Position numbers and translations under genes: made by a program. 64,000 nt of DNA, taken from NCBI RefSeq assembly GCF_002214605.1, contig NZ_CP015193.1, forward strand, positions 1,778,978 through 1,842,977. The letters run 5' to 3'. Under the pieces are notes generated by a model. It saw only the letters and a program-made list of their open reading frames with translations. It was not told the origin of the DNA and made no database searches. The stretch is from Thermococcus chitonophagus. Lineage in GTDB: Archaea; Methanobacteriota_B; Thermococci; Thermococcales; Thermococcaceae. This document shows, piece by piece, positions 46,490-55,676 of the stretch (its first letter is position 1; every line of letters begins with the position of its first letter).

Positions 46490-47863
46490 ATGCTCGATTA
46501 CTTCTTCAATCCTAAGGGAATAGCTGTTATTGGCGCTTCTAATGATCCAAAGAAGCTCGGTTATGAAGTTTTCAAGAATCTAAAGGAGTACAAGGGCGGA
46601 AAAGTTTATCCAGTGAACGTCAAGGAAGAGGAAGTTCAAGGTGTCAAGGCCTACAAGAGTGTCAAGGACATCCCAGGGGAAGTTGACCTCGCAATAATAG
46701 TCGTCCCCAAGAAGTTCGTCAAAGACACCTTAATCCAGTGCGGAGAGAAGGGGGTAAAGGGAGTCATAATCATAACGGCAGGCTTCGGAGAGACGGGCGA
46801 GGAAGGAAAGAGAGAGGAGAGAGAGCTAGTTGAGATAGCCCACAAGTACGGAATGAGGATAATAGGACCGAACTGCGTTGGAATAATGAACACCCACGCG
46901 AACCTAAACGCAACTTTCATCACCGTTGCAAAGAAAGGAAGTGTTGCCTTCATAAGCCAGAGCGGAGCGTTGGGAGCTGGAATAGTGTACAAGACGATAA
47001 AGGAGGATATAGGGTTTTCGAAGTTCATAAGCGTCGGAAACATGGCAGATTTGGACTTCGCTGAGATAATGGAGTACTTAGCAGATACTGAGGAGGACAA
47101 AGCAATAGCTCTGTACATAGAGGGAATAAGGAATGGTAGAAGGTTCATAGAGGTTGCAAAGAGGGTAACGAAGAAGAAGCCCGTAATTGCGTTAAAGGCA
47201 GGAAAAAGCGAGAGCGGGGCTAGGGCGGCTTCATCTCATACTGGTTCACTCGCTGGAAGCTGGAAGATTTATGAAGCAGCATTTAAGCAGAGCGGGGTTT
47301 TAGTGGCGAATACTATCGATGAGATGCTGAGCATGGCAAGGGCATTTACGCAACCGCTACCAAGAGGAAATAGAGTTGCAATAATGACGAACGCTGGAGG
47401 TCCTGGGGTCCTTACGGCGGATGAGATAGACAAGAGAGGATTAAAGCTGGCTAACTTGGAAGAGAAAACGATAGAGGAGCTTAGATCATTCCTACCACCG
47501 ATGGCTGCTGTGAAGAACCCAGTGGACATGATAGCCTCCGCGAGGGGAGAGGACTATTACAGGACTGCAAAGCTTCTCCTGCAAGATCCAAACGTTGATC
47601 TCCTAATAGCGATCTGCGTAGTTCCAACTTTCGCCGGAATGACTCCTACTGAGCACGCTGAGGGCGTTATAAGGGCCATGAAGGAGGTAAACAATGGAAA
47701 GCCAGTTCTCGCAATGTTCATGGCAGGTTACGTTAGCGAGAAAGCTAAGGAGTTGTTGGAAAAGAACGGAATTCCAACATATGAGAGGCCTGAAGATGTA
47801 GCTTCTGCCGCCTATGCTTTAGTTCAGCAGGCCAGAAATGTTGGAAAGTTGGAGGTGGAGTGA
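46490..47863 (+). CDS. acdA: Acetate/acyl-CoA ligase (ADP-forming) alpha subunit
   Basis: A 457-residue alpha subunit of ADP-forming acyl-CoA synthetase. A CoA-binding Rossmann domain begins IAVIGASNDPKKLG (11-24), followed by succinyl-CoA-synthetase-like domains. The phosphorylated His is H250 in SSHTGSLAGS. It conserves energy by making ATP from acyl-CoA. Its position immediately before iorAB (one base gap) indicates the aryl-acyl-CoA products of aromatic amino-acid fermentation as substrates (type II enzyme). The beta subunit is encoded elsewhere. Confidence 0.95.
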   Translation: MLDYFFNPKGIAVIGASNDPKKLGYEVFKNLKEYKGGKVYPVNVKEEEVQGVKAYKSVKDIPGEVDLAIIVVPKKFVKDTLIQCGEKGVKGVIIITAGFGETGEEGKREERELVEIAHKYGMRIIGPNCVGIMNTHANLNATFITVAKKGSVAFISQSGALGAGIVYKTIKEDIGFSKFISVGNMADLDFAEIMEYLADTEEDKAIALYIEGIRNGRRFIEVAKRVTKKKPVIALKAGKSESGARAASSHTGSLAGSWKIYEAAFKQSGVLVANTIDEMLSMARAFTQPLPRGNRVAIMTNAGGPGVLTADEIDKRGLKLANLEEKTIEELRSFLPPMAAVKNPVDMIASARGEDYYRTAKLLLQDPNVDLLIAICVVPTFAGMTPTEHAEGVIRAMKEVNNGKPVLAMFMAGYVSEKAKELLEKNGIPTYERPEDVASAAYALVQQARNVGKLEVE

Positions 47864-49804
47864 ATGGTTAAGGTTACCGATATAGTTTTGTGGGATAAGC
47901 CCGGAGAAAGAGTCCTCCTCTTAGGAAACCAAGCAATAGTTAGAGGTGCACTCGAGGGCAACATTGCGGTATTTGCAGCCTACCCGGGAACCCCCAGCTC
48001 TGAAGTCACTGATACGATGGCCGCAGTTGCCAAGAGGGCAGGAGTTTACATGGAGTACTCGACCAACGAGAAGGTTGCGTTTGAAACGGCATTAAGCGCT
48101 TCCTGGGCTGGGCTCAGGGCAATGACGGCGATGAAGCACGTTGGTTTGAACGTTGCAATGGACTCATTCATGACCGTCAGCTACATGGGAGTTAATGGCG
48201 GTCTAATAGTCATGGTCGCTGACGATCCCAGCATGTGGTCTTCACAGAACGAGCAGGACACCAGGGCGATAGCCAAGTTCGCCAACATCCCAGTCCTTGA
48301 GCCCTCAAGCGTTCAAGAAGCGAAGGACATGGTTAAGTATGGCTTTGAGATAAGCGAGAAGTACGGGCAGATGGTAATCCTAAGGACCACGACAAGATCC
48401 TCTCACATGAGAGGAGACGTGGTTCTGGGAGAGCTTCCGGAGGAGATAAAGCAGGCAAAGAGGAAGTTTGGAGAGTTTAAGAAGAACCCAGAGAGGTACG
48501 TTGACATTCCCGCGTTCCAGAGGCCCAAGCATGCATGGTTGCTCGAAACGATAGAGAAGTACAGGAAGGAGTTCGAGAACTCCTCGTTCAACTGGATTGA
48601 AGGCGATGGAAAAGTCGGAATTATAGCCCCAGGATTGAGCTACGCATACGTAAAGGAAGCTCTGGCTTGGCTTGGCGTTGAGGACATCAAGATACTCAAG
48701 CTCGGAACGCCGTTCCCAGTGCCCTATGGATTACTTGAGAAGTTCTTCGACGGCTTAGAGAAAGTCCTCATAGTTGAGGAGCTCGAGCCAGTCGTTGAGG
48801 AGCAGGTTAAGCTGTGGGCCTACGAGAACAAGGTCGACGTTCCAATTCACGGCAAGGATCTCGTTCCCAGGATATTTGAGATGACAACAAGGAGAGCAGT
48901 AGAGGCTATAGCAAAGTTCCTGGGGCTCGATCTGCCGGTGAACTTCCAGGAGATAGATGAGAAGTACAAGAAAGTCCAAGAGATAGTCCCACCGAGGCCG
49001 CCATCGCTCTGTCCGGCCTGTCCACACAGGAACACGTTCTTCGCGATCAGGAAGGCAGCATCTCCAAAGGCAATATTCCCGAGCGACATAGGCTGTTACA
49101 CCCTAGGCGTTCTCCCACCGCTCAAGACCGTCGATACCACGATAGCCATGGGTGGCTCAATTGGGGTTGCCCACGGATTGAGCATTGCGCTTAATGGTTC
49201 AGTGGCCGAAGAGCAGAAGAAGACCGGCAAGGAGAAGAAGATAATAGTGGCAACTATAGGTGACTCAACGTTCTTCCACACTGGGCTTCCAGCTTTAGCT
49301 AACGCAATTTACAACCGCTCAAACGTTCTAATCGTTGTAATGGACAACCTAGTTACTGCGATGACTGGAGATCAACCTAACCCAGGAACAGGAGAAACAC
49401 CGCATGGCGAAGGAAGAAGAATTCCAATAGAGGAAGTTGCCGCGGCCATGGGTGCAGACTTCGTTGCCGTAGTTGATCCATACGACATAAAGGCTACCTA
49501 CGAGACAATAAAGAAAGCCTTAGAGGTCGAGGGAGTCAGCGTTGTAGTTGCTAGAAGAGTATGTGCACTCTACAGGATCGGCCAACTCAGGAGGGAAGGG
49601 AAGCAATGGCCAATCTATCAGGTCAACGAGGACAAGTGTACCGGATGTAAAATCTGTATCAATGCTTACGGCTGTCCAGCGATCTACTGGGATCCGGAGA
49701 AGAAGAAAGCCAAGGTCGACCCGCTCATGTGCTGGGGCTGTGGAGGTTGCGCCCAGGTGTGTCCGTTCGATGCATTTGAGAAAGTTAGGGAGGGTGAGCT
49801 ATGA
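47864..49804 (+). CDS. iorA: Indolepyruvate ferredoxin oxidoreductase, alpha subunit
   Basis: 646 residues. Pyrimidine-binding domain N-terminal ([13 protein letters not shown]). A TPP domain carries [16 protein letters not shown] and the preceding CYTLGVLPP. The C-terminal ferredoxin domain has [13 protein letters not shown] and [11 protein letters not shown] for two [4Fe-4S] clusters. It oxidatively decarboxylates aryl pyruvates to aryl-acyl-CoA and reduces ferredoxin. It overlaps iorB by four bases. Confidence 0.96.
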   Translation: MVKVTDIVLWDKPGERVLLLGNQAIVRGALEGNIAVFAAYPGTPSSEVTDTMAAVAKRAGVYMEYSTNEKVAFETALSASWAGLRAMTAMKHVGLNVAMDSFMTVSYMGVNGGLIVMVADDPSMWSSQNEQDTRAIAKFANIPVLEPSSVQEAKDMVKYGFEISEKYGQMVILRTTTRSSHMRGDVVLGELPEEIKQAKRKFGEFKKNPERYVDIPAFQRPKHAWLLETIEKYRKEFENSSFNWIEGDGKVGIIAPGLSYAYVKEALAWLGVEDIKILKLGTPFPVPYGLLEKFFDGLEKVLIVEELEPVVEEQVKLWAYENKVDVPIHGKDLVPRIFEMTTRRAVEAIAKFLGLDLPVNFQEIDEKYKKVQEIVPPRPPSLCPACPHRNTFFAIRKAASPKAIFPSDIGCYTLGVLPPLKTVDTTIAMGGSIGVAHGLSIALNGSVAEEQKKTGKEKKIIVATIGDSTFFHTGLPALANAIYNRSNVLIVVMDNLVTAMTGDQPNPGTGETPHGEGRRIPIEEVAAAMGADFVAVVDPYDIKATYETIKKALEVEGVSVVVARRVCALYRIGQLRREGKQWPIYQVNEDKCTGCKICINAYGCPAIYWDPEKKKAKVDPLMCWGCGGCAQVCPFDAFEKVREGEL

Positions 49805-50415
49805 GCGTGAAAGAATACAACATCGTGATCACCGGTGTTGGCGGTCAGGGAATACTCACCGCAGCGAATTTGCTCGGATGGGCTGCGCTTAAAGCCGGTT
49901 ATAAGGTGAGGGTTGGTGAAGTTCACGGAATGAGTCAGAGGTTTGGCTCGGTCATTGCTTACGTTAGATTCGGCGAGGACGTTTATGGAGCAATGGTTCC
50001 AGAAGGCAAGGCTGACGTAATCTTGAGCTTCGAGCCCGTTGAAGCTTTGAGATATATCAACTATCTAAAGAAAGGCGGCCTAGTATTCACGAATGCTAGG
50101 CCAATTCCCCCAGTTCAAGTCTCAATGGGATTGGCTAAGTACCCAAACATGGAAGAGATAAAGAGGATCGTTGAAGAGGAGTTCGGTGGGAAATTCTTGG
50201 CCTTCGATGCCGAAAAACTTGCCATTGAGGCAGGGCACGTGATAACGACCAATGTCGTTCTAATCGGAGCACTAACCCAGACCCCAGGATTCCCACTTTC
50301 AGCAGAGCATGTTAAAGAGGTAATAAGGTTAAGTGTTCCTCCCAAAGCCGTCGAGGTTAACATGAAGGCCTTCGACCTTGGTGTAAAGGCAGCTAAAGAA
50401 ATGCTTAGACTTTAG
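49801..50415 (+). CDS. iorB: Indolepyruvate ferredoxin oxidoreductase, beta subunit
   Basis: 204 residues of the gamma-type POR domain. It has [22 protein letters not shown] (12-33), [18 protein letters not shown] and the [18 protein letters not shown] region. Its alpha partner is upstream with ATGA overlap. The product acyl-CoA goes to AcdA. A pyrimidine-rich run (GTTTTTCCCTC...) follows the stop as probable terminator. Confidence 0.95.
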   Translation: MSVKEYNIVITGVGGQGILTAANLLGWAALKAGYKVRVGEVHGMSQRFGSVIAYVRFGEDVYGAMVPEGKADVILSFEPVEALRYINYLKKGGLVFTNARPIPPVQVSMGLAKYPNMEEIKRIVEEEFGGKFLAFDAEKLAIEAGHVITTNVVLIGALTQTPGFPLSAEHVKEVIRLSVPPKAVEVNMKAFDLGVKAAKEMLRL

Positions 50416-50423
50416 CTAATTTT

Positions 50424-50447
50424 GTTTTTCCCTCTTATTTCTTTCTT
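50424..50447 (+). terminator. T-rich terminator after acdA-iorAB
   Basis: The stretch directly after the iorB stop holds TTTGTTTTTCCC and TTATTTCTTTC, the oligo-T runs typical of intrinsic archaeal termination. No stem is needed. Confidence 0.4.
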
Positions 50448-50513
50448 GTAATATCCACACAATTGGAAATCTGGAAAATGTCACTCCTCCATGGTCGATA
50501 GCTTGATTCATTT

Positions 50514-50534
50514 ACTTTTTAATTCTACGGAAGC
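50514..50534 (-). repeat. Decayed CRISPR repeat remnant, separate from the array
   Basis: These 21 bases match the last 21 bases of the CRISPR repeat (plus-strand orientation) at 18 positions (ACTTTTTAATTCTACGGAAGC). They lie about 0.46 kb left of the first array repeat and beyond a small gene. They suggest the array once extended here or was split. Confidence 0.5.
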
Positions 50535-50609
50535 CGGGAATATCCGTCAACACCATACCGTCTCATCGGACAGTAAGTATGTTGATCAGTTATAAGAACA
50601 TTTTTTTCA

Positions 50610-50870
50610 CTATATTCCATGCTTCTTTTCACGTTCCTTCTCTATGTCCTCATGCATATCGCCTGGTAGACTTGCGTGGAAGATTCTGTTAACCAGGTTA
50701 TAACTTTTCGAGACGAACCCGAACAGTGCGACTGCTGAGAACACCAACAGCACGACGATAATACCCCAAACTCCTCCACCAACGTATGCAATTATTACTG
50801 GCCCGGCGAACACTATCTCAATTAGTGTGACCGCAGCGACAAGCAGCGACAAGGAGTATCTTGTACCCAT
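50610..50870 (-). CDS. Small two-helix membrane protein at the CRISPR trailer end
   Basis: About 86 residues with two hydrophobic helices (residues about 6-25 and 30-52) and a charged, Lys/Glu-rich C-terminus (MHEDIEKEREKKHGI). No family was recognised. It is co-directional with, and downstream of, the leftward CRISPR transcript. The start is the ATG at 50870 with GGAGAAG close by; the longer frame adds seven unlikely residues. Confidence 0.6.
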   Translation of the reverse strand: MGTRYSLSLLVAAVTLIEIVFAGPVIIAYVGGGVWGIIVVLLVFSAVALFGFVSKSYNLVNRIFHASLPGDMHEDIEKEREKKHGI

Positions 50871-50902
50871 ACTTCTCCATAAACAGTACAAAGTCCATAC
50901 TG

Positions 50903-50931
50903 GTCACCACACTATTCTATTACCCCTTGAT
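50903..50931 (-). repeat. Half-decayed CRISPR repeat
   Basis: The segment contains an exact CCACACTATT (50907-50916) in the correct register. The rest has drifted (about 15 of 29 positions match). The distance to the first scorable repeat at 50976 is 44 bases, a normal spacer length, so this is probably the oldest, eroded repeat. Confidence 0.5.
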
Positions 50932-50975
50932 ATTTATTATTTCTTTTGTAGTGGGTATTTCCGACAGCGATGTGA

Positions 50976-53038
50976 CTTTCCAGACTGTTTAGTTCTACGG
51001 AAACATAATATGGGCATGGAATACAAAGAAAAAGCTCTGTACTTTCCACACTATTGAGTTCTACGGAAACGAGGGGCGACGGTAAGCCTGAAGCCGGGCA
51101 GGAGCGCAGTCAAGATACCGGCTTTCCACACTATTTAGTTCTACGGAAACGGAAACGAGGTGGCACGAAGGGGACGAAACAGCAATAGACGAGTTCCTCT
51201 TTCCACACTATTTAGTTCTACGGAAACGGAAACAAACAGTTGATCGCGGAGGCGCTGAGGAGCGGTTGGAAGGTCTTTCCACACTATTTAGTTCTACGGA
51301 AACCGGCTTATGCCTACTCTCCCCCAAGTCCCCTTTGCCCTTTCCACACTATTTAGTTCTACGGAAACGGCCATCGAGGCGAAGATAAAGGCCAAGCAGG
51401 AGGCCTTTCCACACTATTTAGTTCTACGGAAACGAGAACGAGATATGGAATTGCGGTGTTATGGGCGGCAATCCCGACAAAAGACTTTCCACACTATTTA
51501 GTTCTACGGAAACAGGTAGTTCTCGACAGTCTTCTCTGCACCCACGAGCTCTTTCCACACTATTTAGTTCTACGGAAACCAGGGTGTTGCAATACTCCCG
51601 AGGGTCGTTGTTCCAGTGTCCTTTCCACACTATTTAGTTCTACGGAAACACACGCCAACATTTGCTAGGATACTGCAGGAGGGGTTCTTGGTCTTTCCAC
51701 ACTATTTAGTTCTACGGAAACCTGAGACTGTGGGGTCTGCATACGCTTCCACGTCCACTTTCCACACTATTTAGTTCTACGGAAACCCTTTAATTCCGCC
51801 ACCTCATCTTTACTTGCAAACTTGCTTTCCACACTATTTAGTTCTACGGAAACGAAACTGGCAAACCTATTCGGATTACTTATTACTACGATTCTTTCCA
51901 CACTATTTAGTTCTACGGAAACATAATCTTCAAAGACGGCGACTACGTGATTGCAAAGAACGGCCTTTCCACACTATTTAGTTCTACGGAAACGTGAACA
52001 AGGAGTGGTACTAGAGTTCTGGACAAACATCTTTCCACACTATTTAGTTCTACGGAAACGAGGTTCGCAAATGGGTCAACAGACGTAACATTCGCTTTCC
52101 ACACTATTTAGTTCTACGGAAACTAGTCACCAAATCACATACAAGATATATGAGGACGGGGTAGAACTTTCCACACTATTTAGTTCTACGGAAACCAGAA
52201 CTGCACGACTGGGCCGACAAAACCTTCATCGAGAACTTTCCACACTATTTAGTTCTACGGAAACCTACGGAAACGAAATAGAGAAGACTTAGAAACAACA
52301 AAGACAGTAGGGATGGCTTTCCACACTATTTAGTTCTACGGAAACTTGCTCTCGCTCTTGTATGTCTCTGGGTCGATGTTGACTTTCCACACTATTTAGT
52401 TCTACGGAAACAGTTTACGGCCGCAAGTGTTGAGGCGAGGAGGGAAGCTTTCCACACTATTTAGTTCTACGGAAACAAACTGGCAAAAACAACAATGAGA
52501 TCAAGAGGCTAATCTTTCCACACTATTTAGTTCTACGGAAACACGATAGGAGCTTAGGCTTAGCAACCTACCTTTACGGCCTAAGATCTTTCCACACTAT
52601 TTAGTTCTACGGAAACGTGAGCGATTTAGAGGCTGAGCTACACAAGTACGAACTGCTTTCCACACTATTTAGTTCTACGGAAACACAGTTAGCTGAGTCC
52701 CAACATCTGCAATTTTTCCAAACCCTCTTTCCACACTATTTAGTTCTACGGAAACATGGGTGTGGAGGACGTGCTTAGTTATTTGGAGAAGAGAAAGGAA
52801 GACTTTCCACACTATTTAGTTCTACGGAAACATGGTGGAAACGTGAGCGCTAAAATCCTATCTCGCCAGCTTTCCACACTATTTAGTTCTACGGAAACAA
52901 ACGGCGCACCCCCAAAGAAAAGGGAAAGGGCTAAAAAGGCTTTCCACACTATTTAGTTCTACGGAAACGTCGCTCTCAGATACTCAATTGACCTTACTAG
53001 GGACTCACTCTTTCCACACTATTTAGTTCTACGGAAAC
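50976..53038 (-). CRISPR. CRISPR array, 30 repeats / 29 spacers
   Basis: The 29-nt repeat starts CTTTCCACAC and ends TTCTACGGAAAC on the plus strand. Read on the minus strand it starts GTTTCCGTAGAAC and ends GTGTGGAAAG. Repeat starts: 50976, 51042, 51122, 51199, 51275, 51340, 51405, 51485, 51551, 51621, 51693, 51758, 51825, 51894, 51965, 52031, 52095, 52167, 52236, 52317, 52383, 52448, 52514, 52588, 52656, 52727, 52803, 52870, 52940, 53010. The first has two mismatches and the second one; the others are identical. Spacers are mostly 35-47 nt (extremes 51-52). Decay at the left end and the AT-rich right flank place the leader on the right, so transcription is leftward. No cas genes lie in the window, so it depends on distant effectors. 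Confidence 0.98.
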
Positions 53039-53578
53039 TGTGAGGTTTTTGGCTTTGTTCGACTAATACTCTCTTCTAAGAGCTTAAATAATTTATCCTT
53101 TTGGGAAACCCGTAGCACTATCATTCCTTTATAAACCTACCCTGAAAATAATGGGGCCAGAAAATGACAATAATCCATTAACTCACTCCTACAAACCCGT
53201 AAAATTAACTTTCAAACAATCGAAATTGAATAAGCCAGAAAAAAGTTCGAGGCACTGAATTAATTCAAAAACGTGAGTTAATTAGAACTCCTAGACCATC
53301 CGATTTAAGGGTCTCAGGACTTTAAATCAAGAATAAGGCTAGGAGAAGTTATAACCATCCAGTTAGCTAAAACGTCCAGCAAATTACCACTGATAAGATA
53401 CTCCAAAAGCAGAAGTTTATAATATCGAATTAAACTAAGTATTCTTTCCTCTAAACTATTAATCAGGAATTCTAGACCCGAGCAGGCCTTCAATAGGATA
53501 AAACAACACCAACAAACCCAAAACCAACACATGAAAAACCCAACATAACAAAAAATAACACGTTAAACTAATACCATG
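53039..53578 (-). promoter_or_regulatory. CRISPR leader and intergenic AT-rich region
   Basis: 540 bases without a convincing gene. Adjacent to the leader-proximal repeat, the minus strand reads GGATAAATTATTTAAGCTC (about 53076-53094). Its TATA box would start pre-crRNA about 25-30 bases before the first repeat. The remainder is AT-rich with long A/C-rich runs near 53500-53560. A 72-codon open frame at 53314-53532 lacks codon character and a ribosome binding site. Pyrococcus leaders are known to extend several hundred bases. Confidence 0.65.
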
Positions 53579-54901
53579 CTACTTTTTCTTCTTCTTTTTT
53601 TCCATTTCTTTTCTCTTTATCCTCTCTTCGACTGTCTCTCCAACACCCAGCTTATCTTTTAGTATTGGTAGCCAGAGGGTTTCCAAAATTACCGATGCCA
53701 GAACCGTAACAACGACAACGGCCATTATTATCTCTCCCCAGTAGACGCTTATCCCTTCATGATACTTCAATGCCAGGCTTAGTGGTAGAGATGCCAAGGC
53801 AGATGGCACTACTCCCCTAGGCCCTTCAAGGGCTATGAATAAGTACTCCCTGGGGCTCCACCATTTGAGGATTGGAAGCGTGGCTAAGGGCCTTGCAACC
53901 AGCATAACGCCGAGGGCCACTAAAAGGCCCTTCCCCAAGTTGCTGGCTATAACCTGAAGGTTCATCTCTGCCCCGAGAACCACGAATATGAATATCGTTG
54001 CCAGTGCAGCTAAGGTATCATTGAAGTGAACTTCTTTCTCTATTGCCCGCTGTATCCTCTTAAGAACTCTAACATCCTCCCTGGGCTTGAGAACCTTGTA
54101 GTTCCCCAGGATTATCCCTGTCACTGTTGCAACTAGGTATCCTGAAGCCTCAAGCCTCTCTCCTATGAAGAATCCAAGGAATGCAAGAGAGAGTGAAAAG
54201 GCTTCTATTTCAGGAAAGTCGTAGATCTTAGTCGCTTTTATGAACTTATATCCAGCAACTCCCAACAGTATCCCTATTCCAATTGAAACAGCTACATTGT
54301 AGAGGAAGTAGATAATCCCAGCCCCATAAACTCCAACTCTAGCTGAAAGCTCTGAGAAAAGCCCACCACTCGCCCCAGGAATGAGCATTGAGACTGCTAT
54401 TAGCGTCAGAACTATCCCAAGAGGATCATTGAATATAGATTCAGTGACTATTACCGTTTCGATGTCCTGTCTAACTCTGTACTGTCTGAAGAGAGGAATT
54501 AAAGTTGCCGGATCAGTTGCCCCAATTATAGCCCCAAAGAGGAAGCCTAATAGGAATGAGGAGTGAAATACTGCTTCAAAAATAAATCCGGCGATTATAG
54601 CGGTAATAAGAAGGCCTACCGTGTCGAGGGTTGCTATCGTGCCAAAGTTCTTCCTCAAAATCTTCCAACTTAAGTTGTGCCCCTCTGTGAAGAGGATTAT
54701 TACAAGACCAAAAACCCTAACGAAGTCAAATATTGAGTGTGCGAGGCTCCTTGGGATAAGGTTTAGAACTGGACCAATTAACATACCAGCTAGTATGAAA
54801 ATTGGGATATATGATATGCCAGTCCTCCTACTTATTATCATCGAGAGCACTCCTATGAAGAGGACGAGAAAGATAGACTCCGCAAATGTTAATTCAATCA
54901 T
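53579..54901 (-). CDS. Cation:proton antiporter (CPA1/NhaP type)
   Basis: A 440-residue protein with about 12 helices. The conserved ATDPATLIPLF motif (about 129-139) and the following ESIFNDPLGIVLTL (ND ion-binding pair, about 154-167) identify CPA1 Na+/H+ exchangers. The basic Lys-rich C-terminus (KRKEMEKKKKKK) is cytoplasmic. It probably maintains Na+/pH balance. It is one base from the upstream Tfx gene stop, so probably in the same transcript. Confidence 0.92.
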   Translation of the reverse strand: MIELTFAESIFLVLFIGVLSMIISRRTGISYIPIFILAGMLIGPVLNLIPRSLAHSIFDFVRVFGLVIILFTEGHNLSWKILRKNFGTIATLDTVGLLITAIIAGFIFEAVFHSSFLLGFLFGAIIGATDPATLIPLFRQYRVRQDIETVIVTESIFNDPLGIVLTLIAVSMLIPGASGGLFSELSARVGVYGAGIIYFLYNVAVSIGIGILLGVAGYKFIKATKIYDFPEIEAFSLSLAFLGFFIGERLEASGYLVATVTGIILGNYKVLKPREDVRVLKRIQRAIEKEVHFNDTLAALATIFIFVVLGAEMNLQVIASNLGKGLLVALGVMLVARPLATLPILKWWSPREYLFIALEGPRGVVPSALASLPLSLALKYHEGISVYWGEIIMAVVVVTVLASVILETLWLPILKDKLGVGETVEERIKRKEMEKKKKKK

Positions 54902-54902
54902 T

Positions 54903-55322
54903 TTAGATCCCTTCTTCTAATATGCATTCACTGACTCTCAGCCTGTTTTTTGAGTCTAGGAACAACGTAAAGTCCCTTTTTGCAAGTCTATCTTCAACGG
55001 GAGCATGCTCGACTAGGAAAGCTATTATTTCAGCTGTGCTATATGGGACTTTCACTCCTGCTTCATCAGCTTCCTTAAAAAGTTTTTCAGGTATGTTGAA
55101 TATATCTTCCCCAGCTCTGACTTCCACTCGAACTTTTGAATTTATTTGTTCCCATAATAGAATAGTGTTTCTGGCTTTTTCTATTTTTTCAAGGGCTCTT
55201 TTCTCCAAAATGCTTACGTTGGCCCTGCTTGTTCCCAGGATCTCCGCTATTTCACTCTGCTTCAATCCCTTTGCCCTTAGCATAAGAACCTTTATCTGTT
55301 GATCGGTAAGAAAGGTCTTCAT
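54903..55322 (-). CDS. Tfx-family DNA-binding protein
   Basis: A 139-residue regulator. The N-terminal HTH (TDQQIKVLMLRAKGLKQSEIAEIL, then SRANVSILEKRALEKIEKARNT) and the basic/acidic C-terminal domain fit the Tfx family first described in methanogens. Target unknown; possibly its own operon with the antiporter. A minus-strand CTTATATAGG (55345-55354) is about 27 bases before the ATG, fitting a leaderless transcript. Confidence 0.9.
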   Translation of the reverse strand: MKTFLTDQQIKVLMLRAKGLKQSEIAEILGTSRANVSILEKRALEKIEKARNTILLWEQINSKVRVEVRAGEDIFNIPEKLFKEADEAGVKVPYSTAEIIAFLVEHAPVEDRLAKRDFTLFLDSKNRLRVSECILEEGI

Positions 55323-55504
55323 TATTAAGCACCATTGCTTACCTATATAAGATAGTTAAAATATTTTGCTCAGCCATCGCAGATATCATCACCAACTCAG
55401 AGACGCCACCCTTCTTCATCGCGTTTTAATGTACCATGTCTGAATTAAAAAGGATTTCTACAAGAAGTGTTTAAGATTTCAAAGCCAAGAAAAAAGGTAT
55501 TTTC

Positions 55505-55582
55505 TGGCGGACCGGCGGGGATTTGAACCCCGGACCTGCGGCTTAGGAGGCCGCCGCCCTATCCTGGCTAGGCTACCGGTCC
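55505..55582 (-). tRNA. tRNA-Arg (anticodon CCT)
   Basis: On the minus strand the acceptor GGACCGG pairs with CCGGTCC, followed by G and CCA (55505-55507 is the CCA complement). The anticodon stem-loop is GCGGC-CTCCTAA-GCCGC, giving anticodon CCU for AGG codons. The T arm is GGTTCAAATCC. A TATA-like CTTTAAATAATTAATC (about 55606-55620) lies 26-38 bases upstream, and a T-run follows. Confidence 0.96.
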
Positions 55583-55637
55583 ACTGCCCGCTAGTTCATC
55601 AATGAGATTAATTATTTAAAGTTTACGGTCAGGAAAC

Positions 55638-55671
55638 GTTTAAACTATTCTCACCCCATCCCAGAGGGGTG
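55638..55671 (+). promoter_or_regulatory. thyX promoter and ribosome binding site
   Basis: TATA-like GTTTAAACTA (55638-55647) precedes GAGGGGTGG (55663-55671), which is five bases before the thyX ATG at 55677. Confidence 0.5.
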
Positions 55672-55676
55672 GTCAA

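Noticed and set aside
51854-52513. Two spacers starting with a similar ACTGGCAAA (51854 and 52477)
   Set aside because: Only about 11 bases agree and the rest differs; chance or a related target cannot be separated without a database search.
51310-52956. Short open frames within the CRISPR array
   Set aside because: They consist of translated repeats plus spacers (recurring FPHYLVLRK or LSTLFSSTET), an artefact of the repeat.
53314-53532. 72-codon minus-strand open frame in the CRISPR leader
   Set aside because: It has no ribosome binding site, unusual composition (Trp/Cys/Leu-rich) and lies inside the probable leader.
54922-55302. 126-codon frame opposite the Tfx gene
   Set aside because: Mirror reading of the Tfx coding sequence; no promoter or ribosome binding site.
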